From: Anaspis maculata
Taxonomy: Eukaryota > Arthropoda > Insecta > Coleoptera > Scraptiidae
Reading direction: 5' to 3'
Length of the DNA: 64,000 bases
Assembly (NCBI GenBank): GCA_949128115.1
Contig: OX421962.1
Coordinates: 43,237,745-43,301,744 of the forward strand
Shown here: one piece after another, positions 13,047-24,135 of the stretch
Layout of the letters: each line of letters begins with the position of its first letter
How positions within the stretch are numbered: the first letter of the stretch is position 1
Made by a program: the position numbers and the translations under genes
The notes under the pieces: generated by a model
The model's input: the letters and a program-made list of their open reading frames with translations, nothing else
Told to the model about the DNA's origin: nothing
Databases searched by the model: none

Positions 13047-13953
13047 CCGTAAAACCCGAGGTAAAACTACAGAACTTTGAACAGCGACAGCAACTTTGAA
13101 CATTTTCTAAATTTCGTTTTGCGTTGTTATAACGCATCTATTTTTGACAATATCATGAAACTGTAAAGCGCATTTGAAAGTAAGGACATTTAGCTTTATA
13201 ATAGTGGCAACTCTGCCTGTCGTCTCAACATCTGTCACAGATTGGCGCCCATTCAGTATTTTTCGGCAAAACGATTGTCAAGAGCCCTGCGTCAACTTTT
13301 AGTCGGAAAGTAAGTAAAAAAGCACTTTATGGCTATAAATCTTCAACATGTGATACATTCACATGTACCGACTATTGTGAGATTTGTTTCAAGTCGATAT
13401 CTTTTATCCAAGTTGAGTGATTATTTTAAAACCTAAAAAGCTTTACTTTAAAACGATGCAATAATTTTCCTATTTTCCCTAGAAATGGCAGAACTGGGCC
13501 AATTTTTTTTTTTTAATTTGAAGTTTACGTATTCTATGTTTAAATATTACAATAAAGTTTATAAAAAATTATTGACACCATCTAAATGTTTTATAATGTT
13601 TCAATCTCGTAATTTAGTAAAAACCCTCGAATATTTAGTAAAAATTAGAATATCGGCGTAATTTTTTTCTTAAAAGACCCGAAGTGTTCAATGTTGCAGA
13701 TATGAAGAAACAACTTTGAAAAAGAGCCAGGAACACCCTTGTTCAAAGTTGCCGTTTTTGACGACAACTTTGAACACCATGTTTTTATTTTTTTTATATT
13801 TTATCAAAAAAACATCAGTTTTGTAATACATACAATCGATTCGGTAGAGGCAAGCCCCCAAAATGCAATTTTTGTTTTGGGAATATCTCTTCTGGTTATC
13901 GCGTTATGGACACAAGTATGTTAAAAAGTGTTCAATGTTGTATGGTTATACGG
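13047..13953. mobile_element. TIR element, 0.9 kb, TA duplication
   Basis: The ends are CCGTAAAACC and its near complement GGTTATACGG, flanked by TA on both sides (13045-13046, 13954-13955). Inside each end lies a repeated word based on ACTTTGAACA / GTTCAAAGTTG. No coding frame is recognisable. Short termini and TA duplication suggest a non-autonomous Tc1/mariner-group element. The assignment rests on short termini, so confidence is moderate. Confidence 0.6.
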
Positions 13954-14033
13954 TAGCGCATTTTCTTCAAGAAGCATATTGGTGAATGTAAAGAAATTTG
14001 GCAGCGTGTGAGGGCGACAGCATTCGGCAAATA

Positions 14034-16108
14034 GCCCAGGCATTTTAGATCAAAATTGACCAAAACCTGGAAAAAAATAACGTAAGTCTGAAAATTGGTA
14101 GAACGCTCCCACTTTAACCCCTCAATCACATACTGAAAGTCCTAAAATATCCTATGTCCGCTTCATCGGTTTTTGGCGGCAAAAAGGTGTAAGTGACAAT
14201 AATTTAGAGACTATCTATTAGAATACGCGATGAAGCTTCGATACAACTGAAAATTGCTGAAAGTGGTCTCCTCGGTCAGTTGAGCAACATATTGAGAGTC
14301 CTAAAAAATCCTTCAACAGCTTCATCGTTTTTTAGCGGCAGAAAGGTATAAGTGACATTGCTTTGCAAACTGATGATTAAATCACGCGTTGAAGTTTCAA
14401 TACATCTGAAAATTGCTGAAAATGGTCTCCTCGGTCAGTTGAACAACATGTTGAAAGTACTAAGAAATCCTATGTTCGCTTCATTTTTTTTTCAGCGGCA
14501 AAAAGGTATAAGTGACATTGTTTTGAAAACTATTCAATTAAACACGCGTTCAAGTTTTAGTACAGCTGAAAATTGCCGAAAATGGTCTTCTCGGTCAGCT
14601 TAACAACATATTGAAAGTCCTAAAAAATACTATGTCCACTTCATCGGTTTTTGGCAGCAAAAAGGTTCAAGTGACATTATTTTGGAAACTATTTATTAAA
14701 ACATGAGTTGAAGTTTCAGCACAGCTGAAAGTTGCTGAAAAATAGTATCCTTTGTTAGTTGAATAACATACTGAAAGTTCTGAGAAATCCCATGCTCGCT
14801 TCATGTTTTTTGGCAGCAAAAATGTATAAGTGACATTATATTTATTAAAAACTATTTTTTTGGAATACGGGTTTAAGTTTCAGTACAGCTGAAAATAGTC
14901 TTCTGTGTTAGTTGACTGTACTAGTCCGAGTAGACCATTTTTAGCAATTTTCAACTGTATTGCAGCTTCAACACATATTTTGAACAATAGTTTCAAGAAA
15001 TGGTCTTATATCTTTTTGCCGCCAAAAGACAATGAAGCGGACATAGGATTTCTTGAGACTTTCAGTATGTTGTTCATATGATCGAGGAAACCAGTTCCAG
15101 CAATTTTCACATGAATTGGAACCTCAACGCCTACTTCAATAAATAATAGTTTCCAAAACAATGTCACTTATACCTTTTTTCCGCCGAAAAACAATAAAGC
15201 GAACAGGGATTTCCCTAGTATTTTTAGTGTGCTGTTCAACTACTGACCAAGGAGACTATTTTCAGCAATTTTCAGCTGTGTCGAAACTTCAACCCGTATT
15301 TTAATAAATAGAAACAAAAAAAAAATCACTTATACCTTTCTGCCGCCAGGAACTGATGAAACAGAAAGAAGATTTTTCAGGACTTTCAATATGTTTCTGA
15401 ACTAATCAAGGAGACCATTTTCAGCAATTTTTAGCTGTATCGAAACTTGACCGCCTGTTTGATTGAACAGTTTCTAAAACAATGTCACTTACAACTTTTT
15501 GCGGCCAAAAAACAATGAAGCGGATATAGGATTTCTTAGGACTTTAAGTATGCTGCTCAACTGACCAAGGAGACTTAATATTTTCACCTGTATCAAAACT
15601 TCAACCCGTATTTTATTAAATAGTAACAAAAAAAAAGTCACTTATACCTTTCTGCCGCCAAAAAACAATGAACCGGACATAGGATTTTTGACGACTTCTG
15701 GTATGTTGTTCAACTGACGGAGGAGACCAGTTCTAGCAATTGTCAGCTCTACTGAAACTCCAACTCGTATTTTAATAAATAGTTTCCAAAATATTGTCAT
15801 TTGAACCTTTTTGCCGCCAAAAACCAATGAAGCGGAGAGAGGATCTTTTAGGACTTTCAATATGTTGTTCAACTGACCGAGAAGATCATTTTTGGGAGTT
15901 TTCAGCTGTATTGAAACTTCAACGCGTATTTTAATAAATAGTTTCTAAAATAATGTCACTTACACCTTTTTGCCGCCAAAAACCGATGAAGCGGACATAG
16001 GATTTTTTAGGACTTTCAGTATGTGGTTGAGGGGTTGAAGTGGAAGCGTTCCACCAATTTTCAGACTTACGTTATTTTTTTCCAGGTCAAAATCTAAAAT
16101 GCCTGGGC
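14034..16108. mobile_element. Foldback element whose arms are tandem arrays
   Basis: The ends are GCCCAGGCATTTTAGAT and the exact complement, flanked by TA (14032-14033, 16109-16110). From about 14085 to 14930 a unit of about 165 bp repeats head to tail: ACTGAAAGTCCTAAAAAATC, GCTTCATCG.TTTTGG, CGGCAAAAAGGTATAAGTGA, then GCTGAAAATTGCTGAAAATG. From about 14930 to 16030 the same unit repeats in the opposite orientation. So the structure is one large inverted repeat, each arm being five to seven diverged units. Several small open frames (14352-14603, 15642-15872, 15960-16169) come from the unit and are not genes. The element interrupts the G-rich repeat: GCATTCGGC lies left and GTTGCACAGTTTGAGTTGG right. 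Confidence 0.88.
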
Positions 16109-16119
16109 TAAAAGTAACT

Positions 16120-16275
16120 GTTGCACAGTTTGAGTTGGGAGTTCCTAAATGTTTAAGGAAATATGACAATCAGTGAACATTGTGGAAGTTGCATTTTTTG
16201 TTTGTTTGGGGGCGGGAGCTGGAGGCGGCGACTAATCAAAAGTGGCCTATTTCTCTCCATTTTCAGTCAGCTATC
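16120..16275 (+). repeat. G-rich dispersed repeat, middle piece
   Basis: GTTGCACAGTTTGAGTTGG through TTTGGGGGCGGGAGCTGGAG to GTCAGCTAT matches the unit found at 1-680. The unit breaks off in GTCAGCTATC, where the next insertions begin, and resumes after 18368 with CTATAGCGAAAGAATTAGA. Confidence 0.85.
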
Positions 16276-16277
16276 TA

Positions 16278-17321
16278 AACTGCGCAGCAAATATGTTGTC
16301 GCAAGGGAAAAATTGGTCCGACTTTGGACCACAATAACTTTTGAATGACAGAAACCATTTCGATTTTGTTTTGACGGTTAGTGAGATCAGTCATTCCATT
16401 ATTCACCTTCAGGAGGTGAAGATCAGGAAGTTCCATGTAAAATATCTACAGGGGAAATGTAAAACAATGCAAAATTTTAGCAAATTCAACGGACCCCTGT
16501 TTCCAGAATAATTTTTTTTTCAAATGTAAATGAAAGGATCATAAAGCGTGATGTTTTGGCTTGCGCCAAGTTTTGAAATTTTTGGAATCGGAACTCTGGT
16601 TCTGACTTGATGATTTTTTTTCTCTTGGAGGATACTGACTTATCCTATCACTACAAGGAAGACTATGTTAGCCTAGGAAACCTGTCATCATCAAAAACTA
16701 AAATTGATTATCAGCATCAAGTTGAGGAGGTCAAAATCACAAAGAAATCTTGTTTCAATTGTGAAAATCTGATCAAATTCAATTTTCAAGGAAAACACCT
16801 GTGTCGCCCATTTTGAATGGGCTTCCTTTTTGAAGCCTCGATCAAGGTATTCCAGATGGTCTGCAAGTTAAGTTGCTGAGAACCGTTTAAGCAACAATAT
16901 TGGTGAATTGCAACCTCTCATCATCAGAGAAACATAGTCTTCTTTGTAGCAATAGAATAAATCAGCATCCCCCAAAAGGAAAAAAACATCAAGTCAGAAC
17001 CAGATTTCTGATTTCAAAAATTTCAAAACTGGGCGCAAGCTAAAGCATAACGCTTCATAATCCTTCTATTTGCATTGGAGAAAAAAAAATTCTGAAAATA
17101 GGGGTCCGTTGAATTTGCTAAAATTTTGTACTGTTTTACATTCCACCCTGTAGATATTTCACATAAAGCTTCCTGATCTTCACCTCCTGAAGGTGAATAA
17201 CGGAAAGACTGAGCTCGCTAACCGTCGAAACAGAATCGAAATAGTTTGTGTCATTCAAAAGTTATTGTGGTCCAAACTTGGACTAATTTTTCCCTCGCGA
17301 CAACATATTTGTTGCGCAGTT
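16278..17321. mobile_element. Near-complete palindrome element, TA duplication
   Basis: The ends are AAACTGCGCAGCAAATATG and its complement, flanked by TA (16276-16277, 17322-17323). The arms pair through nearly the whole length, including CACCTTCAGGAGGTGAAGAT on the left and ATCTTCACCTCCTGAAGGTG on the right, leaving only a short diverged centre near 16800. No transposase is present. A transcript through it would fold into a hairpin with arms of about 450-500 bp. The right end abuts the TATTGGCGAGT end of the next segment. Confidence 0.88.
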
Positions 17322-18368
17322 TATTGGCGAGTTTCAAGATCGAATACGCCATCTGACGGCCAACGTGTAAACGACGTTTGTGCACGGATCAACCGCAGAT
17401 TTGTGTGGGCTCTTATGAGCGTTGCGGTGTTTGGTGACTTTAATTGATTCCATCTGACTTAACGCGGCGTTGATTTTTTCCAACAAAGTACGTGAGCCAC
17501 GCACGTTTCATTATCTTGAATATACTAGGTGTCGTCGGTTGCAAAAGCATTGCATTTTTAAATAAGAGTGGCACGTGTACGACGACTGGCAAGCAAAAGT
17601 GGCATCAGAATGGAAGGTGGTAAGATTTGTGATTTTGTCATAGTGACAAAAAGTGGCGGAGAATTTGTTGCGTTCCCGAGTGCGAGTCGCGCTGTGGAAA
17701 CCGGAAAAAGGATGAGTTACATTTTCACCGTTTCCCGTCGAAAGCGAAAGACGCAAGTTGGGTAGTCAAGATGACAAACAAACTCGGCACTGTGGAAAAT
17801 ATGACTACGAGAAAAGCCTGGGAAGTGTCGCTGAAAATAGGAACTTTAAATGGCTGCATCGAAGAGGCACAGCTGCGATATGTTTGCATGTCCCGGAGTG
17901 GCCTGCTTTGCAAGTGCATTTAAACGTTCCAATTTCACAGGAACTCTCGCGAGAACTGCTACTACTATTTCTTTTAATTACAATCTCAGTTGCCTCGTGA
18001 GGAGATTCATAGAATGCGCTTGTTTGTAAACACAATCCAAATATGTCTATGTTTGAACTGAAGCTTGATTCGGTTCGCTTTCGACCACACAACACAAGAA
18101 ATTGTGACTTCAGAATTTCCTATCCGTTGAGGCTTGAGGCCATCCAGTGATTGAAAACCTTCATAACACTCAATTCGCTTCTGCCATTTTCGAGTTCCAC
18201 CGCAATAGGTACTAATTAACCACGTTTCACGTCTGGAGGACATTAAAAACCGCTTACTACTGATAAGATTTTTGAACGCGCGGGCAACAATCCGTGCCCT
18301 ATCCGACATGTTTGTTTACATGCGAAGCGCATCAGCAGCGCCACCATCGGTAATGTTACTCGCCAATA
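17322..18368. mobile_element. TIR-bounded segment carrying a SWIM-finger fragment
   Basis: The segment opens with TATTGGCGAGT and closes with ACTCGCCAATA, an 11-bp inverted repeat, and the G-rich repeat resumes directly after it. A clean target duplication is not visible because the palindrome to its left has disturbed that side. Unlike neighbouring elements its interior is not palindromic and includes a zinc-finger-like reading frame on the minus strand. I infer a non-autonomous element that picked up a piece of host or transposon coding sequence; it could instead be a short retained piece of a larger gene-bearing element. Confidence 0.55.
17805..18095 (-). pseudogene. SWIM-type zinc-finger fragment
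   Basis: A 96-residue frame contains C60-x-C62-x7-C70-x-H72 (CTCKAGHSGTCKH, 17880-17918), which fits the SWIM finger rule CxCxnCxH, in the CxCKAGxSGxCKHIxAV context common in invertebrate SWIM/YqaJ-type proteins. SWIM fingers bind nucleic acid or protein. A serine-rich stretch (residues 44-52) precedes it. After the finger the frame runs 20-odd residues and stops, with no nuclease domain. A separate frame upstream on the same strand (18007-18309) could be a preceding exon, but no splice pair is convincing. The family call rests on this motif alone, so function cannot be stated. Confidence 0.5.
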
Positions 18369-18830
18369 CCTATAGCGAAAGAATTAGACCGCTATGTCTT
18401 CAGGTTCATTTTTTTCATTTATCTCTTACTTTGGGGGCGGAGTGTGGGAGCGGCAGCGTTCGGCTAAGCAAATGTCGCACAGTTTGAGTTGGCAGTTTCT
18501 AAATGTTTGAGGGAACATCTCAATCAGTAACAATTGTGAAAGTTGCACTTTTTGTCGTTTGGGGGCGGAATTTGGGGGCGGCGACTAACCAAAAGTAGCC
18601 TATCCTTTCCCATTTTTAGTCAGCTATTCATATACCAAAAGAATTAGATCGCTATGTCTTCGGGTTTATGTTTTCCATTTTAAAGTGATTGGGGGCGGTT
18701 TTTAGCAATTTTTTCATGTCGGCGGCGCATATTGAAGATGGAATGTTTCTGGGCTTACGTTTATAAGTGACAGCTATGTATTATTTATAAAATGAGAACA
18801 CCAGAGCATTAGGCCTGGGAGAAATTGCAA
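18369..18830 (+). repeat. G-rich dispersed repeat, right piece
   Basis: The stretch runs through ACTTTGGGGGCGGAGTGTGG, GCGGCAGCGTTCGGCT, GGGGGCGGAATTTGGGGGCG and the GGCGGTTTTTAGCA tail to AAAATGAGAACACCAGAGCA, matching 70-665 in the same order and orientation. With 13.99-14.03 and 16.12-16.28 kb this rebuilds one copy of the repeat that later elements have split into three. Positions 18830-19170 continue with related GGCGGTTTTC words and a GGACGGACGGAC run at about 18976. Confidence 0.85.
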
Positions 18831-19169
18831 TATCATGTTATTTGAAGTTGATCGGGGGCGGTTTTCTTCATGTTGGCGGCGCAATATAGACATTCAATAT
18901 AGCCTAGCCCTGCTTTGGGAGTGACAGCTATGTAACAGCGAAAAAATCAGAAAGCTAGGACGTCTAGTTTGCGAGGAGTTCGAGGAACGGACGGACGGAC
19001 AAAGCGGTTGCAATAGCGATTTTCATCAAGATGGAAAACGCGCTAAAAACCGCAACTTTTGGCGCTGAAGCAAATCCGCAGAGTGCCTATAGGTCGCGGA
19101 AACAAAAATTGCGTGCTGAAGATGGGCATATGGTATGATGTTATTTTCGCTAGTACCAACCTACTCGTT

Positions 19170-19960
19170 GATACAATTTTCTTATAGATAATTTATTGAG
19201 CAATTGTCGCTTTATCATAACAAGCGAATATGCCTCATGGGCATGAGGCTCAGTAGCGCACTTCCTTCTTGAGAAGTTAGTGAACGCAAGATGTTAATTT
19301 AGGGTTCTACCGTTATTGGAGCGGAAATTTCAATATGGCGGCCAAAATAGCGTCAGAATCATGAAATTTGGCTCAAAAATCAAAATGATCGTACTATAGA
19401 CAAAGGTAAGTTACAAGTTTCATGAAAATCGTTCCACTAATAAGAGATTTGATAATGGCGGCCAAGATGGTGGCAAAATGTTGGAATTTGACTGGAGAAT
19501 AAGAATGATCATACGAAACAAAAGTGAAGTCCCAAGCTCCATGAAAATTGTTCAAAAATGGGATGTATCTTATTGAAGTTCACATCGCCTGCAAATTTTA
19601 CTCAAATCGGACCACTTTCAGAGAAATTCAAAATGGCGGATCAAAGATGGCGGCCAAGTGACAAAAATTATTGGTCAACTTTATATGGTGGTCACGTACG
19701 CATTCGATTGGCGTTTGCACCACATCGATTTCTCTTTTCGTTGAGGCATAATTCTCGTAGTTCTATCACTTCGGAATATGTTTAATAGTGAGAATACAAG
19801 ATGGCGGCGGGGCAACAATTGTCGAAAATTGGATAGATCTTGATGTGGTTTACATTGCCTGAAAATTTCATTCCAATCGGATCACTTTTAGAGAAATTCA
19901 AAATGGCGGATTAAAGATGGTGGCAGAATAACAAAAAACCAAAAGTCAACTTGACATCCT
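19170..19960 (+). repeat. 'GATGGCGGCC' repeat array; unoccupied BEL/Pao target site
   Basis: Units of roughly 120 bp share AATGGCGGCCAAGATGG, TCATGAAATTTGG and AATGATCGTAC. The stretch 19190-19560 is the reverse complement of the DNA flanking the BEL/Pao element at 45.6-46.0 and 52.8-52.9 kb. At 19309-19313 it has a single ACCGT (ACGGT on the other strand), exactly where the BEL element is flanked by duplicated ACGGT. A second motif, GAGAAATTCAAAATGGCGGA, repeats at 19620 and 19892. Confidence 0.85.
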
Positions 19961-20029
19961 GAACATATGTTCTATTGATCAGCGTTTACACCACATCGAT
20001 ATCTTTCTTCCCTGAGAAGTTATCTCGGG

Positions 20030-20050
20030 TACGGACGGACGGACGGACAA
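20030..20050 (+). repeat. (GGAC)n microsatellite
   Basis: A short GGACGGACGGAC run. Similar runs occur at about 18976-18992, 20739-20767 and, as (TCCG)n, at 44154-44243. The copies at 18976 and 20739 share the flank AAGCGGTTGCAATAGCGATT, so the run belongs to a dispersed repeat, not to independent slippage. Confidence 0.8.
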
Positions 20051-20466
20051 AGTGAAGCTAAAAGCGTTTTTTCCCATTTTTTGGGAAAGTGCGCTAGAAA
20101 TTAATGTGCTAAGCTTAAGATTTAACTGGGTAATGTCAAAAGAAGCGAATCTCTACAGCGGTACTTTGGCACCCCATCAGGCGCAAGCGAGGGCAAGAAG
20201 CTGGCCGTGATTGGCGTATGTATCTACTGTCTCTATCTAGTGATCTGCCCGAAGCAGCTCCTGGCAGAAAACGGAAGCGGCTGAGAAGCGCGGAAATGCG
20301 CAATGCGCTGTTGCTACGTCAGGCATACTTGCAACGTTGCCATAGCGGGTGCCAAGGTGACGGTCATGTTCCCGCGACCTAGGTCGACGGACCGGACGGT
20401 CTCCTCGACCGTCTGACTCTGGCTGAATCAAAGAGACGTTGGGTCGAAGACATAAGGTCGAGCATA

Positions 20467-20608
20467 AGGTGCTTTCCGTTTACCACAAAACTTACTGATC
20501 TGATCTAAGTTTGAGAGAGAAAAAGCGAGAAATCACATGCGTGAAAGTGAGATACCACTAACAACTTAGGTCAGAATACTTAGTTTGGGTTGTAAAAGGA
20601 AAGCACCT
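20467..20608. mobile_element. Short MITE, family shared with 53357-53500
   Basis: The ends are AGGTGCTTTCC and GGAAAGCACCT, flanked by ATA on both sides. The inner pairing CTTACTGATCTGATCTAAGT / CTTAGGTCAGAATACTTAG and the purine-rich core GAGAGAGAAAAAGCGAGAAA match the element at 53357-53500 in layout and core. No coding capacity. Positions 20050-20460 hold nothing recognised. Confidence 0.7.
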
Positions 20609-20979
20609 ATAAATAGCGCGGGCGTGAAAATCAAAAGAGGGTTTTATTCGTGGAATCGTGAGTACTCACGTTTGGCAGTAAGTTTCGTTCTACAGGGTGT
20701 TTCAGAGATTATAGTAAACTAGTTTGGGAGGAGTTCGAGGAACGGACGGACGGACGGACGGACGGACAAAGCGGTTGCAATAGCGATTTTCATCAAGATG
20801 GAAAATGCGCTAAAAATTTAACTGTGAGTATAGATATTGTTAGAATATGACCTGTCTACCATTTCGCAAAGTTCGGCCTTGAAGCGAAGATAGAGCCCTT
20901 TAAAGTTCACTTTAATAATACCATTATAATACATAGTAGCATAATAGTCATAGTATAACCGAAATAGACAAAATCATTT

Positions 20980-21124
20980 ACCTTCGGTTTCACCAAAGTT
21001 TTATGAGCGGATTAAGTCTATCACGTTGATATGCACTAGCCAAAAGCATGGCCGGTTGCTTACTTGACTCATTATGAGAGTGATAGATTTAGTTCGTTGA
21101 TAAAAGTTTGGTGGAACCGGAGGT
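20980..21124. mobile_element. Short MITE, copy A (ACCTNCGG ends)
   Basis: About 145 bp with ends ACCTTCGGTTTCACCAAA and TTTGGTGGAACCGGAGGT. It contains GATTAAGTCTATCACGTTGA and a matching inverted partner, plus ATGGCCGGTTGCTTACTTGA. It is clearly the same family as 36054-36201. A TTA-like flank is present on both sides. Non-coding. Confidence 0.8.
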
Positions 21125-21160
21125 TAGACTGATTGGAGAAACACAGCACAGGTATAAGAT

Positions 21161-21364
21161 TTGAAAGGTCTATTTCACGTTGACATAGGTAATGATAATG
21201 AATGCATCTTAACAGTTGATTCAAATTTTGCAGGGGAAGTTATGAGAGTCATGACTCATGATCCGCATGGCCTCCTAAACAATCTTGTCAAAATACGAAA
21301 TGCCGTCGAAAGTCGAAAATTGACAAAACTCCTCAAACTTCTAGAGGGTCCAGTATACAGATAA
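21161..21364 (+). CDS. Unrecognised short ORF, doubtful
   Basis: A 67-residue frame with balanced composition; its second half, from GEVMRVMTHD to the stop, reads like soluble helical protein with many Leu/Lys/Arg. Just before that half there is an acceptor-like AATTTTGCAG and, earlier, a donor-like AGGTAATG, so the true reading may begin after a tiny intron. I do not recognise a family and the neighbourhood is repeats. It may be a stray transposon exon or chance. Confidence 0.15.
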   Translation: MKGLFHVDIGNDNECILTVDSNFAGEVMRVMTHDPHGLLNNLVKIRNAVESRKLTKLLKLLEGPVYR

Positions 21365-21668
21365 CAGTCACACACAAATCCAAACGACAAAATAGGCAAA
21401 TCACTCAGAATGGCGCGGCGCCGGCGTGTGGAATGATAATCTAAAATAAAATTTGCGGATTATCCAGAAATTTTTGCCAAAAAAAGAACGAACGATGCGT
21501 TAAAAGAACAGTCTAAAGTTTCTGGATGTTGTTGTATTGTTAGTTGCTTACATCACTTAAGTGGAAAATTAGACCAGGTACGCCACAGTGACTCATGACC
21601 TACCAACAAAACAACGTTGCGCGTGGGCCTGAGATGGGCACCGCAAAGAAGAATAGAGTACTCGGAAT

Positions 21669-21878
21669 ACCAGAGGGACCTGTGGGCGGAGCCTAACTGA
21701 GGAAACTGAGTTTATCTAATGGTGCACCTAGATTTGCAGTGGGATTTAAGGTTCGCCTCTGACCTGGTAATGGTTCACCACTCCAGCTGACGGTGTTGCT
21801 TCCCTTAATTCAACACACGGACTCGTCCAAAACTATTTTTGTTTTTCTGTTTAGCCCCGCCCACAGGTCCCTGTGGTG
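21669..21878. mobile_element. Short MITE with GGGACCTGTGGGCGG ends
   Basis: The left end has AGAGGGACCTGTGGGCGGAG and the right end the complement, GCCCCGCCCACAGGTCCCTG. The roughly 205-bp span is non-coding. A flanking duplication was not established. 21880-23550 has no gene I can support. Confidence 0.6.
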
Positions 21879-22927
21879 TGCCGTCAACTCTAGTACGACG
21901 TAAACAATTCAACTGCAAAGAAACTATAAGTGTGAAAGTGTGACCACAATTTCCCCCTTGGTGGGGACTAATCATCGTGAGTAGAAGGCAACAGAGTTTG
22001 TTTCGTGGTTGTAAAAAAGTGTTTAAAATGTAGCCGTTAAAGTTTACTCGATCCCTTCTAAATTCCAACACCTATTTCTAGCACATAAGCATAGACACAC
22101 ATAAGTGCAATTTCTAGCAACAAAACCTCGTTGTCACGTGTGTGAGTGAAGATATTTCATCAAGTTTATGTTTAACATAATAGGCGGAGAGAATCTTACG
22201 TGTACGTGGCATGTTTGGTATGGTGACATCCGTTGTATGTGACCAGTCAGCAAGAGGAACACCGGGATGCCGGGAAGCAATAGTGCGGTCGCGAAACCAC
22301 GGCTTGCGGTTGCCTTGTTTACTACTGGCATGACACTAAACTTGGGCTTTGGGCTTGCTTAGCACTTGGGCAGGCCGCCCGCCGCAGTCAGCGAGTCAAC
22401 ACACCGTCAATTTGAGACCAGGATGATGGTGGTCGAACGAAGCTTTTTTTGCGTTACTTCTGTCTGCCCGGGCTGGGCTTTATCGCAAAACGGCCATTTA
22501 AAACGCCGCCACAGGACCAACTTTGCTGAAAACTCACGTCGTGCCGTGTTATTGTTATGGCCGAAAGATAAACACCAAAAAGTGTGCGGCCTATAAATAA
22601 AACATTATCTTGCTTTCTTGTTTAGAAACTCGAAAGTAGACTCGCAACTCGCACCATCTCGCGGTCGCGGGCTTGCTTTTTGAAGACTTGAAGTCGTCAG
22701 TCAGTGTCGTCACAAAGATGCGGATTGTGATTGCGGATGTATGGTTGTTAGTGTACCCACCTCAGACCCACCTCTTCTGTTTCAAAGCGATAAAATAAGA
22801 GGTGGGGGCGCGAGGGTGTATTGAAACGGTGGACCGAGCGGTAAACATGGTGTTTATGCAATGAACTAAACAGTGATTAGTGCAGTGCAGTCTGCAGTAG
22901 TGCAATATTATGCAACAGTGAATCAGT

Positions 22928-22968
22928 GATATATGTCCAGTGATATATGTCCAGTGATAATCCGTAAC
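22928..22968 (+). repeat. Short tandem duplication
   Basis: CAGTGATATATGTC occurs twice in a row, followed by a third partial copy (CAGTGATAAT). A local slippage feature without known role. Confidence 0.7.
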
Positions 22969-23551
22969 TTGCTCTACCAGCCCTTGATAGAAATGCGGCT
23001 TCTACCCTAAAATCAAGCCTACAGTGAGAACAAAGTGAGTACTTTTTCAGAATTCAGAAAGCTGCAACCGAGGCTGCAACCATGTGACGACAAGTGACAA
23101 GAGACAAGACAATAAATAAAACTGAACCCGAAGCCGAACCATTTTCTCAGCTTAGGAGCTAACCATCAGGTAAGTGCGCCGGTTAAAAACGACATTTCCG
23201 ACTGATACGTGAGCTCCATGAAAACCAGTAAATAGTTCGGATGTAAGGCTTACGCTTGAATAACAACACACAAGAAAAAAATTATCATCAATGATTACAA
23301 ACAAACAAAAGGTGATACTTATATTAAAAAAAATCACAATATTCTCAGTCAGTCAAAAACATCATAAAAAAATAACTTAATTCTATCAGTCAAAAACATC
23401 ATCAATAAAGGTAATAAGAAAAAAAAAACAAATTCTTAACAATTAAATGAACAAGTAGGTATTCTTGAAAATTAAAATGGAAAATTAAACATCAATTTGT
23501 AGATTTTAGGAATCTAAATTCCAAACAGGGAATTCAAAAAAACAATGAAAT

Positions 23552-23779
23552 TCAAATTCTTCGGAGCGAGTCTGTTCCTTCTGACGTTGACGTGAGTTGC
23601 CCAGTTTTAGAGAAGACTCTCTCTGATGGCACAGATGTTGCAGGGATACTCAAGTATTTGATTGCAAGTTCATACAGATCCGGGAATAGAAGTTTGTGCG
23701 TCGCCCAAAATTCCAATGGATCCTTTTTCCGTTCCACAAGCGGCATTTGCAAATATTGTCTTACCATTGGGATAACCAT
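23552..23779 (-). pseudogene. hAT transposase C-terminal (dimerisation) fragment
   Basis: The 75-residue frame carries the hATC block: a YLQMPL start, DPLEFW, a LFPDLYELAIKYLSIPAT segment and SVPSERVFSKTGQL. In the family this region dimerises and completes the RNase-H-like catalytic fold. Full hAT transposases are about 600-700 residues, so only the extreme C-terminus remains and the N-terminal BED finger and catalytic residues are missing. On the same strand upstream, at about 24040-24063, TAGTGTTGGGCATAATCGGA resembles the CAGTGTTGGGC ends of many hAT elements, consistent with an internally deleted copy. The other end was not found. Confidence 0.8.
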
Positions 23780-24135
23780 AGAAGACTATAACTAATAATA
23801 TATACCATAAATAATACGCATTAGTAGTGGCGTCAGATCTGCCACAGCCGCTATTTTTAAAGGGCCTGGATCCAACAAACCCAAAAGAAAAGGACAATGG
23901 AATTTTCAGACATTGTATTTCTTTACCTTGAAAATTTGATGTTTGGTGCTTCTGCTTCGCCAAAACGATTTAAAATTAATTCGAATTATCATATAATCCG
24001 ATTCTTCGAAACGATTAATCGCTGTAATTCGATTATTGAAGTAATCCGATTATGCCCAACACTAATGTAAGCGCCTAAATACCACCGCCGCCTTGCATTT
24101 GATGATGAAGAAGTGCCGTTTGGTATGAATGTTAT

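Noticed and set aside
14034..16108. CRISPR-like alternation of repeats and spacers
   Set aside because: Units are about 165 bp, diverged throughout, and reverse orientation in the middle. There are no cas genes and the DNA is eukaryotic.
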